A DNA stretch of 64,000 bases from positions 186,001 through 250,000 of the forward strand of contig CAWBKK010000004.1 of NCBI GenBank assembly GCA_963789355.1. The letters run 5' to 3'. This document shows, in pieces, positions 43,908 to 53,336 of the stretch (position 1 is its first letter; every line of letters starts with the position of its first letter). The translations under genes were made by a program, and so were the position numbers. The DNA comes from Gaiellasilicea sp963789355 (GTDB taxonomy: Bacteria > Actinomycetota > Thermoleophilia > Gaiellales > Gaiellaceae). The notes beneath the pieces are model-generated. The model was not told the DNA's origin. It worked only from the letters and a program-made list of their open reading frames with translations, and did not search any database.

Positions 43908-44860
43908 TCGTCACCGTCACGCTCAACGCCGCGCTCGATCGCACGCTGACCGTCCCCAACTTCCAGCGGGGGCAACGGCACCGGGCGAGCGAGGTGCTCA
44001 CGCTCGCGGGCGGCAAGGGGATCAACATCGCCCGGGCGCTGAAGCGGCTCGACGTGCCCGTCGTGGCGACGGGTCTCGCGGGCGGCCGGACCGGGACCCG
44101 CATCGTCGAGGAGCTGACGGCGGAGGCGATCCTGAACGACTTCGTCCGGATCGGCGAGGAATCGCGGACCTCGACAGCCGTGGTCGACCCGACCGAGAGC
44201 TCCTACTCGGAGATCAACGAGTGGGGCCCGAAGGTGACGGCCGACGAGCTCGAGACGCTGCTCGAGAAGCTGCACTACCTCTCGCGCGGGGCCGACTTCG
44301 TCGTCTTCGCCGGCTCGCTGCCGCGCGGCGTCGAGGAGAGCTTCTACGCCGAGGCCGTCCGTGATCTCAACCGCCGCGGCGTCCAGGTCATCCTCGACTC
44401 GGAGGGGCAACCGCTGCGGCTCGGCACCGAGGCGGAGCCGTGGCTCGTGTCGCCGAACCAGCGGGAGGCCGAGCACGTCGTCGGCCAGGAGCTGGAGGAC
44501 GAAGAGGACTTCCTGATGGCGCTCGACGCGATCGCCGAGCTCGGCGCCCGCAACGTGCACATCACGCTCGAGTCGGGCTGCTACGCGCTCTTCCGCGAGG
44601 ATCGTCAGGTGCGCCGCTACCGCGCCAACTCGCCCGAGAACGTCGAGGCGATGTCGGTGGTCGGCGCCGGCGACGTCCTGCTCGCGCAGTTCGTCGCCGC
44701 CCACCTCGCGGGCAAGTCCGCCGAGGAAGCACTGAAGCTCGCGGTCGCGGCCGGCGCTGCCTCGACGCTCGCGGTCGGGGCCGGCGTCTTCGACCCGCGC
44801 GACGCGGGCCGGATGCTCGGCGCCGTCGAGATCGTCGAGCTCTCTCTCAGCGCAAGCTGA
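43904..44860 (+). CDS. PfkB-family sugar kinase, 1-phosphofructokinase type
   Basis: A 318-residue ribokinase-fold kinase: MIVTVTLNAALDRTLTVPNF with LTLAGGKGINIARALKRLDV at the N-terminus, FAGSLPRGVEESFYAE in the middle and the catalytic anion hole VVGAGDVLLAQFVAAHLAGK near the end. The TLNAALDR start and LAGGKG-N-AR signature are those of 1-phosphofructokinase, tagatose-6-phosphate kinase and Pfk-2. No fructose PTS genes are adjacent, so the physiological substrate is open. The stop codon lies inside the first hairpin arm of the 65-bp repeat at 44856. Confidence 0.88.
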   Translation: MIVTVTLNAALDRTLTVPNFQRGQRHRASEVLTLAGGKGINIARALKRLDVPVVATGLAGGRTGTRIVEELTAEAILNDFVRIGEESRTSTAVVDPTESSYSEINEWGPKVTADELETLLEKLHYLSRGADFVVFAGSLPRGVEESFYAEAVRDLNRRGVQVILDSEGQPLRLGTEAEPWLVSPNQREAEHVVGQELEDEEDFLMALDAIAELGARNVHITLESGCYALFREDRQVRRYRANSPENVEAMSVVGAGDVLLAQFVAAHLAGKSAEEALKLAVAAGAASTLAVGAGVFDPRDAGRMLGAVEIVELSLSAS

Positions 44861-44920
44861 GCACGCGCAGAGCGCATGCTCAGCGCGCGAAGACCCCTGA
44901 AAGGGGCCGCTTCGCGGCCC
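44856..44920 (+). repeat. 65-bp hairpin repeat, copy A
   Basis: It contains a hairpin with arms GCTGAGC and GCTCAGC (44856-44862 and 44878-44884) around an inner GCGC/GCGC stem, followed by a conserved tail ending GGGGCCGCTTCGCGGCCC. An inverted, imperfect copy lies at 53337-53401. The last 18 positions of the two copies agree at 17. Between the kinase and guaB it may serve as a terminator. Confidence 0.7.
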
Positions 44921-44941
44921 AAGAGCGTCCAATGACGCTGG

Positions 44942-44954
44942 TAACGTGTGCTCC
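44942..44954 (+). promoter_or_regulatory. Leaderless -10 promoter for guaB
   Basis: TAACGT (44942-44947) is followed by 7 nt and an in-frame TTG at 44955. It suggests that translation begins there rather than at the GTG at 44946, which overlaps the -10 element. Confidence 0.5.
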
Positions 44955-46445
44955 TTGGAGGGGCAGGAGCTTTCGTACGAGGAGAAGTTCGGCCGTGAAG
45001 GCCTCACCTTCGACGACGTCCTGCTCGTGCCGGCCGAGTCGTCCGTGCTCCCGAACGACGTGCGCACGGCGACGCGCCTGACGCGGACGATCGCACTCGA
45101 GCTCCCGATCGTCTCGGCGGCGATGGACACCGTCACGGAGGCCCGGCTGGCGATCGCGCTCGCGCGCGAAGGCGGGATCGGGATCCTCCACCGCAACCTC
45201 TCGATCGCCGACCAGGTGGCCGAGGTCGACAAGGTGAAGCGCTCCGAGTCGGGGATGATCGTCGAGCCGGTCACGCTCCGGCCCGACGACTTGGTCGCGG
45301 ACGCGCTCGAGCTGATGGCCCGCTACCGGATCTCGGGCGTGCCGATCACCGACGAGGCAGGCGTGCTCGTCGGGATCCTGACCAACCGCGATCTGCGCTT
45401 CGAGTCGAACGTGCGCCAACCGGTCTCGGCGCTGATGACGTCGCGCAACCTCGTCACCGCGCCCGTCGGGACGACGCTCGACGAGGCGAACGAGATCCTG
45501 CACCGCCACAAGATCGAGAAGCTTCCGGTCGTAGACGCGCAGGGCTTGCTCAAGGGGCTCATCACCGTCAAGGACATCCAGAAGCGAATCGAGTTCCCGC
45601 TCTCGACGAAGGACGAGCAGGGTCGGCTGCGCGTCGGTGCCGCAGTCGGGGTCGGCCCGGACGCCTTCGAGCGCGCGGCGGCGCTGATCGCGGCCGAAGT
45701 CGACGTCATCGTCGTCGACACCGCGCACGGGCACTCCGCCTCGGTGCTCGAGATGGTGCGCAGGATCAAGGCCGAGTGGGACGTGCAGGTGATCGCCGGC
45801 AACATCGCGACCGCGGAGGCAGCCGAGGCGCTGATCGACGCCGGCGCCGACGCGATCAAGGTCGGGATCGGGCCGGGATCGATCTGCACGACGCGTGTGG
45901 TCGCCGGCGTCGGCGTCCCGCAGGTGACGGCCGTGTTCGAGTGCGCCGAGTACGCGATCCGGCACGGCGTCCCGGTTGTCGCCGACGGCGGGATGACGTC
46001 GTCGGGCGACATCGCGAAGGCGCTCGCCGCCGGCGCGGACACGGTCATGCTCGGCTCGATGCTGGCCGGAACCGATGAGAGCCCCGGCGACGTGATCCTC
46101 GTCCAGGGCGAGCGGTTCAAGGAGTACCGCGGCATGGGCTCGCTCGGCGCGATGAAGGCGCGCTCGTTCTCGAAGGATCGCTACTTCCAGGGCGACGTCG
46201 AGGACGTCGACAAGCTCGTGCCGGAGGGGATCGAGGGCCGTGTCCCCTACAAGGGGCCGGTGCAGCAGATCATCTACCAGCTCGTCGGCGGCCTCCGGCA
46301 GGCGATGGGCTACACCGGCGCCGCCACGGTGGAGGCGCTCAAGCTCGACGCCCGCTTCGTGCGGATCACGGGCGCGGGGCTGCGCGAGAGCCACCCCCAC
46401 GACGTCACGATCACGAAGGACTCGCCGAACTACCGGCGCCAATGA
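44955..46445 (+). CDS. guaB: IMP dehydrogenase
   Basis: About 496 residues from TTG 44955 (GTG 44946 would add three). IMP dehydrogenase oxidises IMP to XMP for GMP synthesis. The catalytic barrel shows GLTFDDVLLVPAESSVLP, LPIVSAAMDTVTEARLAIAL, the K+/catalytic loop GIGPGSICTTRVVAGVG with the nucleophile Cys, and GSMLAGTDESPGDVIL. Two CBS domains (about residues 95-215: PVTLRPDDLVADALELMARY, LVTAPVGTTLDEANEILHRH) are inserted as usual. guaA follows with an ATGA overlap. Confidence 0.95.
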   Translation: MEGQELSYEEKFGREGLTFDDVLLVPAESSVLPNDVRTATRLTRTIALELPIVSAAMDTVTEARLAIALAREGGIGILHRNLSIADQVAEVDKVKRSESGMIVEPVTLRPDDLVADALELMARYRISGVPITDEAGVLVGILTNRDLRFESNVRQPVSALMTSRNLVTAPVGTTLDEANEILHRHKIEKLPVVDAQGLLKGLITVKDIQKRIEFPLSTKDEQGRLRVGAAVGVGPDAFERAAALIAAEVDVIVVDTAHGHSASVLEMVRRIKAEWDVQVIAGNIATAEAAEALIDAGADAIKVGIGPGSICTTRVVAGVGVPQVTAVFECAEYAIRHGVPVVADGGMTSSGDIAKALAAGADTVMLGSMLAGTDESPGDVILVQGERFKEYRGMGSLGAMKARSFSKDRYFQGDVEDVDKLVPEGIEGRVPYKGPVQQIIYQLVGGLRQAMGYTGAATVEALKLDARFVRITGAGLRESHPHDVTITKDSPNYRRQ

Positions 46446-48019
46446 CCGCCTCGGTGCATCCGCTGCCCCTCCCAGAGCCGGCGCCGGAAGACCGGCCGGT
46501 CCTCGTCCTTGATCTCGGCGGCCAGTACGCGCAGCTGATCGCACGTCGCGTCCGGGATGCGCGGGTCTATTCGGAGCTCGTCCCGCACACGATCAGCGCC
46601 GAGGAGGTCCGGCGGCGGAACCCGGCCGCGCTGATCCTCTCCGGCGGCCCCGCCTCCGTCTATGCCGAAGGTGCGCCCAGGATCGACGAGGCGCTCTTCG
46701 AGCTCGGGATCCCGACGCTCGGCATCTGCTACGGCGCCCAACTGCTCGCGCTCGAGCTGGGCGGGGAGGTCGCGCGCACGGGCGCATCCGAGTTCGGCAA
46801 GACCGAGCTCGACGGCGGCGCCGGCGCCCTCTTCGCGGGGCTGCCCGAGCAGCAGGTCGTCTGGATGAGCCACCGCGACACGGTCGTTGCGCCGCCTGAC
46901 GGGGCGGTCGTGACGGGCACATCGCCCTCGACCCCGGTGGCCGCGTTCGAGGATTCCCGTCGCGGGCTCTACGGCGTCCAGTTCCATCCGGAGGTCGTCC
47001 ACACGCCGTACGGCCAGGACCTGCTCAAGAACTTCCTCTACGACGTCGCCGGCGCTCCCCCCGCCTGGACGCCGGCAGCCGTGATCGAGGAGCAGGTGGA
47101 GCGAATCCGCGCGCAGGTCGGCAGCAACCGCGTCATCTGCGGGCTCTCCGGCGGGGTCGACTCGGCGGTGGCCGCGTTGCTCGTCTACAAGGCCGTCGGC
47201 GACCAGCTCACCTGCGTCTTCGTCGACCACGGCTTCATGCGCGCGAACGAGGCGGAGCAGGTGGCCGAGACCTTCGGCGGCCACTTCCACGTCCCGCTCG
47301 TCCACGTCCAGGCCCAGGATCGCTTTCTCGCCCGGCTGGAGGGGATCGACGAGCCCGAGGAGAAGCGCCGGCGGATCGGCGAAGAGTTCATCCGCGTCTT
47401 CGAGGAGGAGGCGGGAAAGCTCGGCGACATCACCTTCCTCGTCCAGGGCACGCTCTACTCGGACGTGATCGAGTCGGGCGGCACCGACGGCGTCGCGGCG
47501 AAGATCAAGTCGCACCACAACGTCGGCGGCCTCCCCGACGACATGCAGATGGAGCTCGTGGAACCGCTGCGCCTGCTCTTCAAGGACGAGGTCCGTCGCG
47601 TCGGCGAGGAGCTCGGGATGCCGGAGCGGATGGTCTGGCGCCAGCCGTTCCCGGGGCCGGGGCTCGCGATCCGGATCATCGGCGAGGTCACGCGCGAGCG
47701 GCTCGAGATCCTGCGCGGCGCCGACTCGATCATCCAGGAGGAGGTGCGCCGCGCCGGTCTCTACCGGGAGCTCTGGCAGAGCTTCGCCGTGCTGCCGGCG
47801 ATCAAGTCCGTCGGCGTCCAGGGCGACGAGCGCACGTACGCGTACCCGATCGTGATCCGCGCCGTCACCTCCGACGACGCGATGACGGCCGACTGGGCGC
47901 GGCTGCCCTACGACCTGCTCGAGACGATCTCGAGCAGGATCATCAACGAGATCCCGGGCGTCAACCGCGTCGCGCTCGACATCAGCTCGAAGCCGCCGGC
48001 AACGATCGAGTGGGAGTAG
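46442..48019 (+). CDS. guaA: GMP synthase (glutamine-hydrolysing)
   Basis: A 525-residue two-domain amidotransferase converting XMP to GMP. The GATase domain has Cys in LGICYGAQLLALELGG and the His-Glu pair in VQFHPEVVHT. The ATP-pyrophosphatase domain has the P-loop GLSGGVDSAVAALLVYKAV and the dimerisation domain ends KPPATIEWE. Other marks are QGTLYSDVIESGG and KSHHNVGGLPDDM. It is coupled to guaB, so both GMP-forming steps are in one operon. Confidence 0.97.
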   Translation: MTASVHPLPLPEPAPEDRPVLVLDLGGQYAQLIARRVRDARVYSELVPHTISAEEVRRRNPAALILSGGPASVYAEGAPRIDEALFELGIPTLGICYGAQLLALELGGEVARTGASEFGKTELDGGAGALFAGLPEQQVVWMSHRDTVVAPPDGAVVTGTSPSTPVAAFEDSRRGLYGVQFHPEVVHTPYGQDLLKNFLYDVAGAPPAWTPAAVIEEQVERIRAQVGSNRVICGLSGGVDSAVAALLVYKAVGDQLTCVFVDHGFMRANEAEQVAETFGGHFHVPLVHVQAQDRFLARLEGIDEPEEKRRRIGEEFIRVFEEEAGKLGDITFLVQGTLYSDVIESGGTDGVAAKIKSHHNVGGLPDDMQMELVEPLRLLFKDEVRRVGEELGMPERMVWRQPFPGPGLAIRIIGEVTRERLEILRGADSIIQEEVRRAGLYRELWQSFAVLPAIKSVGVQGDERTYAYPIVIRAVTSDDAMTADWARLPYDLLETISSRIINEIPGVNRVALDISSKPPATIEWE

Positions 48020-48036
48020 CGGCGAGACACGACCGC

Positions 48037-48049
48037 TAGGGTCGCGACG
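48037..48049 (+). promoter_or_regulatory. Leaderless -10 promoter for the MFS gene
   Basis: TAGGGT (48037-48042) is followed by 7 nt and the ATG at 48050. No Shine-Dalgarno sequence is present. Confidence 0.5.
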
Positions 48050-49282
48050 ATGGAGAGCCTTCCGATCCGGCGCAACACGATCCTGCTCGCGGCGACGCTG
48101 ACATCGCTCTCCGGGATGGTGCAGCTCGCCGTCGCGGTCGCGACCGTGACGCTCGTGCTCGTGACCGGGATCGAAGGGATCCTCGGGCTCGGTCCGGCCA
48201 TCTTCCTCACCGCCGGCGCCCTGGCCGCGCTTCCCGCAGGTCGCCTGATGGACCGGCACGGCCGGATCCCGGTGCTCGCGGGCGGCTGTGTCGCGGGCAT
48301 CGCCGGCTGCCTCATGACGGCGCTCGGCTGCGAGCTCGAGTCGGCGCTGATCGTGATCGCCGGCTTCGCGCTCGTCGGCGTTGCGCAGGGGACGATCCTG
48401 CTCTCCCGCGCGGCGGCTGCGGACATGTATCCGCCCGAGCGGCGCGCGCGCGGGATCTCCTACGTCCTCTTCGGCGCGCTCTTCGGCGCCGCGCTCGGCC
48501 CACTGGTCTTCCGGCCGCTCTTCGCCGGGAAGGAGCTCGACACCGAGGCGCTCGTGGTGCCGTGGATCGCGGCGGCCGGGATCATGGTGGTCGGGCTCGT
48601 GCTCGTTCTCTGCATCCGGCCCGATCCGCGCACGATCGCGCAGAAGCTCCACTTCGATGCGGGCGGCTCCGAGCACGAGCAGCCCGCGCCGCTCCGCGAG
48701 ATCATCCGGCGCCCGGGTGTGCTGACCGCGCTCGTCGCCGCGGTCGCGAGCTTCGCCTGCATGGCCTCCGTGATGAACCTGACCGGCTATCTCGTGATCG
48801 ACCACGGCCACCACCAGGCGGACGTCTTCACGGTGATCAGCCTCCACATCGTCGGGATGTACGCGCTCGTGCTGGTGATCGGCCAGCTGATCGACAAGCT
48901 CGGCCGCCGGCCCGGGCAGGTGACGGGCCTGCTCCTGATGGGAGTCTCGACGCTCGGACTGGTCTGGTTCGAGAGCGTCGCCTGGACGTCGGCGTCGCTC
49001 TTCCTGCTCGGGCTCGGCTGGAACGTGTCCTATGTCGCGGCGGTCACCGAGCTTGCTGACCGCGCTCTTCCCGCCGAGCGCGGCAAGCTGATCGGGCTCA
49101 CCGACCAGCTCTCGAGCTTCACCGCAGTCGTGCTCGTGCTCGTCGGCGGGGTCGCCTACACCGAGCTCGGGGTCGAGGCGCTGGCGGTCGGCGCGACCGC
49201 CTTCGTCGTCCTGCCCGCGGTCTGGATTCTGGTACGATCCGCCGCCGGCGCACCCGATGTGCGCCCTCTTTCTGTGAAGTGA
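48050..49282 (+). CDS. Major facilitator superfamily transporter
   Basis: A 410-residue protein with about twelve membrane segments and the MFS motif A-like loop AGRLMDRHGRIPVLAGG between helices 2 and 3. A second copy (GQLIDKLGRRPGQVTGL) lies between helices 8 and 9. Other segments include LSRAAAADMYPPERRARGIS after helix 4. It resembles drug or metabolite exporters; the substrate is unknown. It sits between guaA and the rplM-rpsI pair and may be co-transcribed with rplM, which starts 12 nt after its stop. Confidence 0.9.
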   Translation: MESLPIRRNTILLAATLTSLSGMVQLAVAVATVTLVLVTGIEGILGLGPAIFLTAGALAALPAGRLMDRHGRIPVLAGGCVAGIAGCLMTALGCELESALIVIAGFALVGVAQGTILLSRAAAADMYPPERRARGISYVLFGALFGAALGPLVFRPLFAGKELDTEALVVPWIAAAGIMVVGLVLVLCIRPDPRTIAQKLHFDAGGSEHEQPAPLREIIRRPGVLTALVAAVASFACMASVMNLTGYLVIDHGHHQADVFTVISLHIVGMYALVLVIGQLIDKLGRRPGQVTGLLLMGVSTLGLVWFESVAWTSASLFLLGLGWNVSYVAAVTELADRALPAERGKLIGLTDQLSSFTAVVLVLVGGVAYTELGVEALAVGATAFVVLPAVWILVRSAAGAPDVRPLSVK

Positions 49283-49294
49283 AGACCTGCTGAT

Positions 49295-49726
49295 TTGAAG
49301 ACATACAGCGCAAAGCCGGGCGAGATCGCACGCGAGTGGTACGTCGTCGACGCCGACGGCAAGACCCTCGGGCGCTTGGCGACCCAGATCGCCGACACCC
49401 TCCGCGGCAAGAACAAGCCGGCCTACACGCCGCACATCGACACGGGCGACTTCGTGATCGTCGTCAACGCGGAGAAGATCGCCGTGACCGGCCAGAAGCT
49501 CGACCAGAAGATGTACTACCGCCACTCCGGCTATCCGGGCGGCCTGCGCTCACGCTCGCTGCGCGAGCAGCTCGAGCGGCGGCCCACGGAAGTGCTGCGC
49601 AAGGCGGTCAAGGGGATGCTCCCGCGCAACCGGCTCGCGCGCCAGCAGATCACGAAGCTGAAGATTTACGCCGGGCCCGCGCATCCGCACGAGGCCCAGG
49701 CGCCAAAGACGTTGGAGGTCTCGTAG
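49295..49726 (+). CDS. rplM: 50S ribosomal protein L13
   Basis: A 143-residue L13 starting at TTG 49295: MKTYSAKPGEIAREWYVVDA, then KTLGRLATQIADTLRGKNKP, GDFVIVVNAEKIAVTGQKLD and VKGMLPRNRLARQQITKLKI. The assignment follows the whole length. It binds 23S rRNA early in assembly. rpsI (S9) follows at once, the near-universal rplM-rpsI pair. Confidence 0.97.
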   Translation: MKTYSAKPGEIAREWYVVDADGKTLGRLATQIADTLRGKNKPAYTPHIDTGDFVIVVNAEKIAVTGQKLDQKMYYRHSGYPGGLRSRSLREQLERRPTEVLRKAVKGMLPRNRLARQQITKLKIYAGPAHPHEAQAPKTLEVS

Positions 49727-50121
49727 TGGTGGAGCAGGCGCAGTATCTCGGCACCGGCAAGCGCAAGACCTCGGTCGCACGGGTGATCCTTCGCCCCGGC
49801 GACGGGAAGACGTGGTTCAACGGCCGGACGCTGGAGGACTACTTCCCCCGCGCGACCCACCGGACGCTGGCGCTGGCGCCGCTGAAGACGGCAGGGGTCG
49901 AGGGAACGTTCGACATCCGCGTCCGCGTCCACGGTGGCGGGCCCTCGGGCCAGGCCGGAGCCGTGCGCCACGGGATCGCCCGCGCGCTCGTCGAGGCCGA
50001 CCCGGAGCTGCGCGTGGCGCTCAAGCGCGAGGGCTTCCTCACCCGCGATGCCCGCGTCGTCGAGCGCAAGAAAGCCGGCCTCCACAAGGCCCGCAAGGCC
50101 CCGCAGTTCTCCAAGCGATAG
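49726..50121 (+). CDS. rpsI: 30S ribosomal protein S9
   Basis: A 131-residue S9. Family segments are YLGTGKRKTSVARVILRPGD, VHGGGPSGQAGAVRHGIARA and the basic C-terminus KKAGLHKARKAPQFSKR, whose last residues contact P-site tRNA. A GGAGG at 49714-49718 precedes tandem GTG codons at 49726 and 49729; the first is chosen for its spacing. The first base of the start is the last base of the rplM stop. glmM begins 7 nt downstream. Confidence 0.97.
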   Translation: MVEQAQYLGTGKRKTSVARVILRPGDGKTWFNGRTLEDYFPRATHRTLALAPLKTAGVEGTFDIRVRVHGGGPSGQAGAVRHGIARALVEADPELRVALKREGFLTRDARVVERKKAGLHKARKAPQFSKR

Positions 50122-50128
50122 TCCCGGC

Positions 50129-51403
50129 TTGCGTCGGTACTTCGGCACCGACGGCGTGCGGGGGGTCGTCGGCCAGGATCTGACCGTCGAGCTGGTCGAG
50201 CGGCTCGGAAAGGCAGCGACGCTCTGGTCCGGTCGCGGGCGGGTCTTTGTCGGCCGCGACACGCGCGGCTCGGGGCCGGAGCTCGAGGAGGCATTCGGGC
50301 GCGGCGTCGTCGCGGCCGGCGGCAACGCTGTCCTCGCCGGCGTGCTGCCGACGCCGGCGGTGGCCCTGCTGGCGCTGGATCTCGGTGTCGTCATCTCGGC
50401 ATCGCACAATCCGCCCGAGTACAACGGCGTCAAGTTCTTCGATCAGCACGGGGGCAAGCTGACCGACGCCTCCGAGGAGGAGATCGAGGCGCTGCTCGAC
50501 GCGCCCGCCTCTCAGCAGGTTCAGGGGGGCGGTGGCTCGATCGACCGCATCGACGTCTACGTCGACAGTTACCTCGATCACGTGCTCGAGCGCTTCGGCA
50601 CGGATCTGAGCGGGCTGCGGATCGCCGTCGACTGCGCGAACGGGGCCTACGCCGGGATCGCGCCCGCCGCGTTCGAGCGGCTCGGCGCGGAGGTGACCGC
50701 GATCGGAGACGCCCCGAACGGCAACAACATCAACGAGGGGTGCGGCGCCACCGACCTCGCGCTCCTCCAGCGAACCGTCACCGCGGGCGGGCACGACCTC
50801 GGCGTCGCCTTCGACGGCGACGGCGACCGGATGCTCGCGGTCGACGGCGCGGGGAACGCGATCGACGGCGACCAGATCCTGGCGATCCTCGCGCTCCACC
50901 TCGGCGTCGACGTCGTCGCAGTGACGGTGATGACGAACCTCGGCTTCCACCGGCTGATGGAGGAGCGCGGCGTCCGGGTGGTCACGACTGCGGTCGGCGA
51001 CCGCTACGTACTCGAGGCGCTTCGCCGCGAGCACGCGATCCTCGGGGGCGAGCAGTCGGGCCACGTGATCTGCCTGCGCGGCCACGTCACCGGGGACGGC
51101 CTTGCCGCAGCGCTCCTCCTGTGCGACGCCGTTCGCGGCCGCACGCTCGGCGAGGCCGCGGCCGTGATGCCGCTCTACGCCCAGGCGAAGGAGAACGTCC
51201 GCGTCACCCGCCGCGAGGTGCCTCGGGAGGCGCTCGCAGAGGCTGAGCGGCTCAACGCAGAGCTGCGAGGCGCGGGCCGCGTGCTCGTCCGCGCCTCCGG
51301 AACCGAGCCGGTCATTCGCGTCCTCGGCGAGGCCGAAACGAAGGCGAAAGCCCTGCAATACTGTGCTAGGATCGCAGCCCTCGTGAAGAGGGAGCTCGGC
51401 TAG
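50129..51403 (+). CDS. glmM: Phosphoglucosamine mutase
   Basis: A 424-residue alpha-D-phosphohexomutase that converts glucosamine-6-phosphate to glucosamine-1-phosphate for UDP-GlcNAc. TTG start at 50129 gives MRRYFGTDGVRGVVGQDLTV. The phospho-serine loop is VISASHNPPEYNGVKFFDQH, the metal loop is VAFDGDGDRMLAVDG, the sugar-binding loop is GGEQSGHVI and the phosphate-binding site is VRASGTEPVIRVLGE. It follows rpsI and precedes glmS, so both glucosamine enzymes are adjacent. Confidence 0.96.
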   Translation: MRRYFGTDGVRGVVGQDLTVELVERLGKAATLWSGRGRVFVGRDTRGSGPELEEAFGRGVVAAGGNAVLAGVLPTPAVALLALDLGVVISASHNPPEYNGVKFFDQHGGKLTDASEEEIEALLDAPASQQVQGGGGSIDRIDVYVDSYLDHVLERFGTDLSGLRIAVDCANGAYAGIAPAAFERLGAEVTAIGDAPNGNNINEGCGATDLALLQRTVTAGGHDLGVAFDGDGDRMLAVDGAGNAIDGDQILAILALHLGVDVVAVTVMTNLGFHRLMEERGVRVVTTAVGDRYVLEALRREHAILGGEQSGHVICLRGHVTGDGLAAALLLCDAVRGRTLGEAAAVMPLYAQAKENVRVTRREVPREALAEAERLNAELRGAGRVLVRASGTEPVIRVLGEAETKAKALQYCARIAALVKRELG

Positions 51404-51500
51404 TCCGCAACGCTGCTGGACGGTGATTGCAGCGGGAGTGTGCCGGGCTCTTCCGCATTCTGGATGCGTTTCAGGTTTCTGCCGGAGAAGGGGGGCTTGC

Positions 51501-53327
51501 ATGTGCGGAATCATCGGATACGTCGGGCCCAGGGAGTGCAAGCCGCTTCTGCTTCGGGGCCTCGAGCGCCTCGAGTACCGCGGCTACGACTCCTCCGGGA
51601 TCGTGCTCCGCGAGACCGACGGGCTCGAGTACGTTCGGGCCGTCGGCAACCTCCAGTTCCTGAAGGACGCGGCGGGTCCGAACGGCTCCACCTCCACCCA
51701 CGGCATCGGCCATACGCGCTGGGCGACGCACGGCGCCGTCACCGAGGCGAACGCGCACCCGTTGACCGGCTGCGACGGTTCGAAGCTGTCGATCGTCCTG
51801 AACGGGATCGTCGAGAACTACCGCGAGCTCCGAGCGGGTCTGCTGGCGGAGGGTCACGACTTCAGCTCCGAGACCGACGCCGAGACCGTCTCGCATCTGA
51901 TCGAGCGCCACTACGAAGGCGACCTCACCGAAGCCGTCCGGCGCACGTTCGCGGAGCTGGAGGGCCACTTCACCTTCGTCGTCATCCACCACGACCATCC
52001 CGATGAGCTCGTCGCCGCCCGGCACCAGACGCCGCTCGTCGTCGGGATCGGCAAGGGCGAGATGTTCCTCGCCTCGAACGCGGCCGCGTTCCTGAAGGAG
52101 ACGCGCCAGGTGCAGTTCCCGGACGACGGCGACATCGTCACCGTGACGCCTGACGGCTCGGTCTTCACGCGCGTCGACGGCTCCCGGGTCGAGCACGATC
52201 CGGTCGAGCTCGACTGGGACGACGAGGGCGCCGAGAAGGGCGGCTACGAGACGTTCATGCTCAAGGAGATCTACGAGCAGGCCGAGGCCGTCGCGGAGAC
52301 GATCGGGGACCGCGTCCGCCACGGCACGCTCGTGCTCGAGGGGCTCGGGCACTCCGAGGAGGAGCTCAAGGACCTCCGCCGGATCGTCATCCTCGCCTGC
52401 GGCACCGCCTACCACGCCGGCGTCGTCGGCCGGTACGTGATCGAGGAGTGGGCGCGGATCCCCGTCGAGCCGGACATCGCCTCGGAGTGGATCTACCGCA
52501 ACCCCGTGATCGACAAGGACACGCTCGTGATCGGGATCTCGCAATCCGGTGAGACGCGCGACACGATCGAGGCGATGAAGCTCGCCCGCTCGCTCGGCGC
52601 GCGGACGGTTGCGATCACGAACATGATGGGCTCGCAGATCACCCGCGAGGTCGATTCGGTGCTCTACACCCGCTGCGGGCTCGAGGTCGGAGTGGCGGCG
52701 TCGAAGACGTTCACGGCGCAGGTGTCGCTGCTCTACCTGGTCGCGCTGAAGCTGGCCCAGATCCGGGGGACGATGCCCGCCGGGGAGATCTCGTTCGTGC
52801 TCGACAAGGTCTACGACCTGCCGAAGAAGATCGACAAGTTCCTCGACGGCGACCACCCGATCGAGGAGATCGCGCAGCGGTTCGCGGACAAGCCGTTCTT
52901 CTTCTACCTGGGACGCCACATCGGCCTCCCGGTCGCGCTCGAGGGGGCGCTGAAGCTGAAGGAGATCAGCTACATCCCGACGGAGGCGTACTCGGCCGGT
53001 GAGATGAAGCACGGGCCGATCGCGCTGCTCGACGAGGACACGCCCGTCGTCGTCGTCGCCACCGACATCCACGTCTACGACAAGCTGGTCTCGAACATCC
53101 AGGAGGTCCGGGCTCGCGGCGCCCACGTGATCGCGATCGCCACCGACGGCAACGAGGACATTCAGCACCACGCCGACGACGTCATCTACGTACCGAAGAC
53201 GCCGAACTTCCTCCAGGCGGTGCTCGCGATCATCCCGCTCCAGTTGCTCGCGTACCGGATCGCGCGGATTCGCGGCCTCAACGTCGACCAGCCGCGGAAC
53301 CTCGCGAAGACAGTCACCGTCGAGTAA
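51501..53327 (+). CDS. glmS: Glutamine-fructose-6-phosphate aminotransferase
   Basis: A 608-residue enzyme making glucosamine-6-phosphate. The N-terminal nucleophile domain begins MCGIIGYVGPRECKPLLLRG with catalytic Cys2 (after Met removal Cys1). The glutaminase loop is GIGHTRWATHGAVTEANAHP. Two SIS domains follow (VIGISQSGETRDTIEAMKLA; KEISYIPTEAYSAGEMKHGP) and the C-terminal NLAKTVTVE is typical. A purine-rich AAGGGGGG lies 6-12 nt before the ATG. The 97-bp gap upstream shows no glmS-ribozyme-like pattern that I can recognise. Confidence 0.97.
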   Translation: MCGIIGYVGPRECKPLLLRGLERLEYRGYDSSGIVLRETDGLEYVRAVGNLQFLKDAAGPNGSTSTHGIGHTRWATHGAVTEANAHPLTGCDGSKLSIVLNGIVENYRELRAGLLAEGHDFSSETDAETVSHLIERHYEGDLTEAVRRTFAELEGHFTFVVIHHDHPDELVAARHQTPLVVGIGKGEMFLASNAAAFLKETRQVQFPDDGDIVTVTPDGSVFTRVDGSRVEHDPVELDWDDEGAEKGGYETFMLKEIYEQAEAVAETIGDRVRHGTLVLEGLGHSEEELKDLRRIVILACGTAYHAGVVGRYVIEEWARIPVEPDIASEWIYRNPVIDKDTLVIGISQSGETRDTIEAMKLARSLGARTVAITNMMGSQITREVDSVLYTRCGLEVGVAASKTFTAQVSLLYLVALKLAQIRGTMPAGEISFVLDKVYDLPKKIDKFLDGDHPIEEIAQRFADKPFFFYLGRHIGLPVALEGALKLKEISYIPTEAYSAGEMKHGPIALLDEDTPVVVVATDIHVYDKLVSNIQEVRARGAHVIAIATDGNEDIQHHADDVIYVPKTPNFLQAVLAIIPLQLLAYRIARIRGLNVDQPRNLAKTVTVE

Positions 53328-53336
53328 CGCGCATTT

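Noticed and set aside
44861..44954. Purine riboswitch before guaB
   Set aside because: The sequence is explained by the 65-bp hairpin repeat and a -10 element directly before the start, leaving no leader RNA.
46430..49525. Very long minus-strand open frame (about 1031 codons) across guaA and the MFS gene
   Set aside because: It is antisense to two clear genes, is dominated by Arg, Asp and Leu of the GC-skewed shadow type and shows no domain. Similar long shadows at 21532-22833, 40150-42537 and 56531-59692 were rejected for the same reason.
51404..51500. glmS ribozyme in the 97-bp gap before glmS
   Set aside because: No recognisable ribozyme core or pairing pattern; the gap holds only a purine-rich ribosome-binding site.
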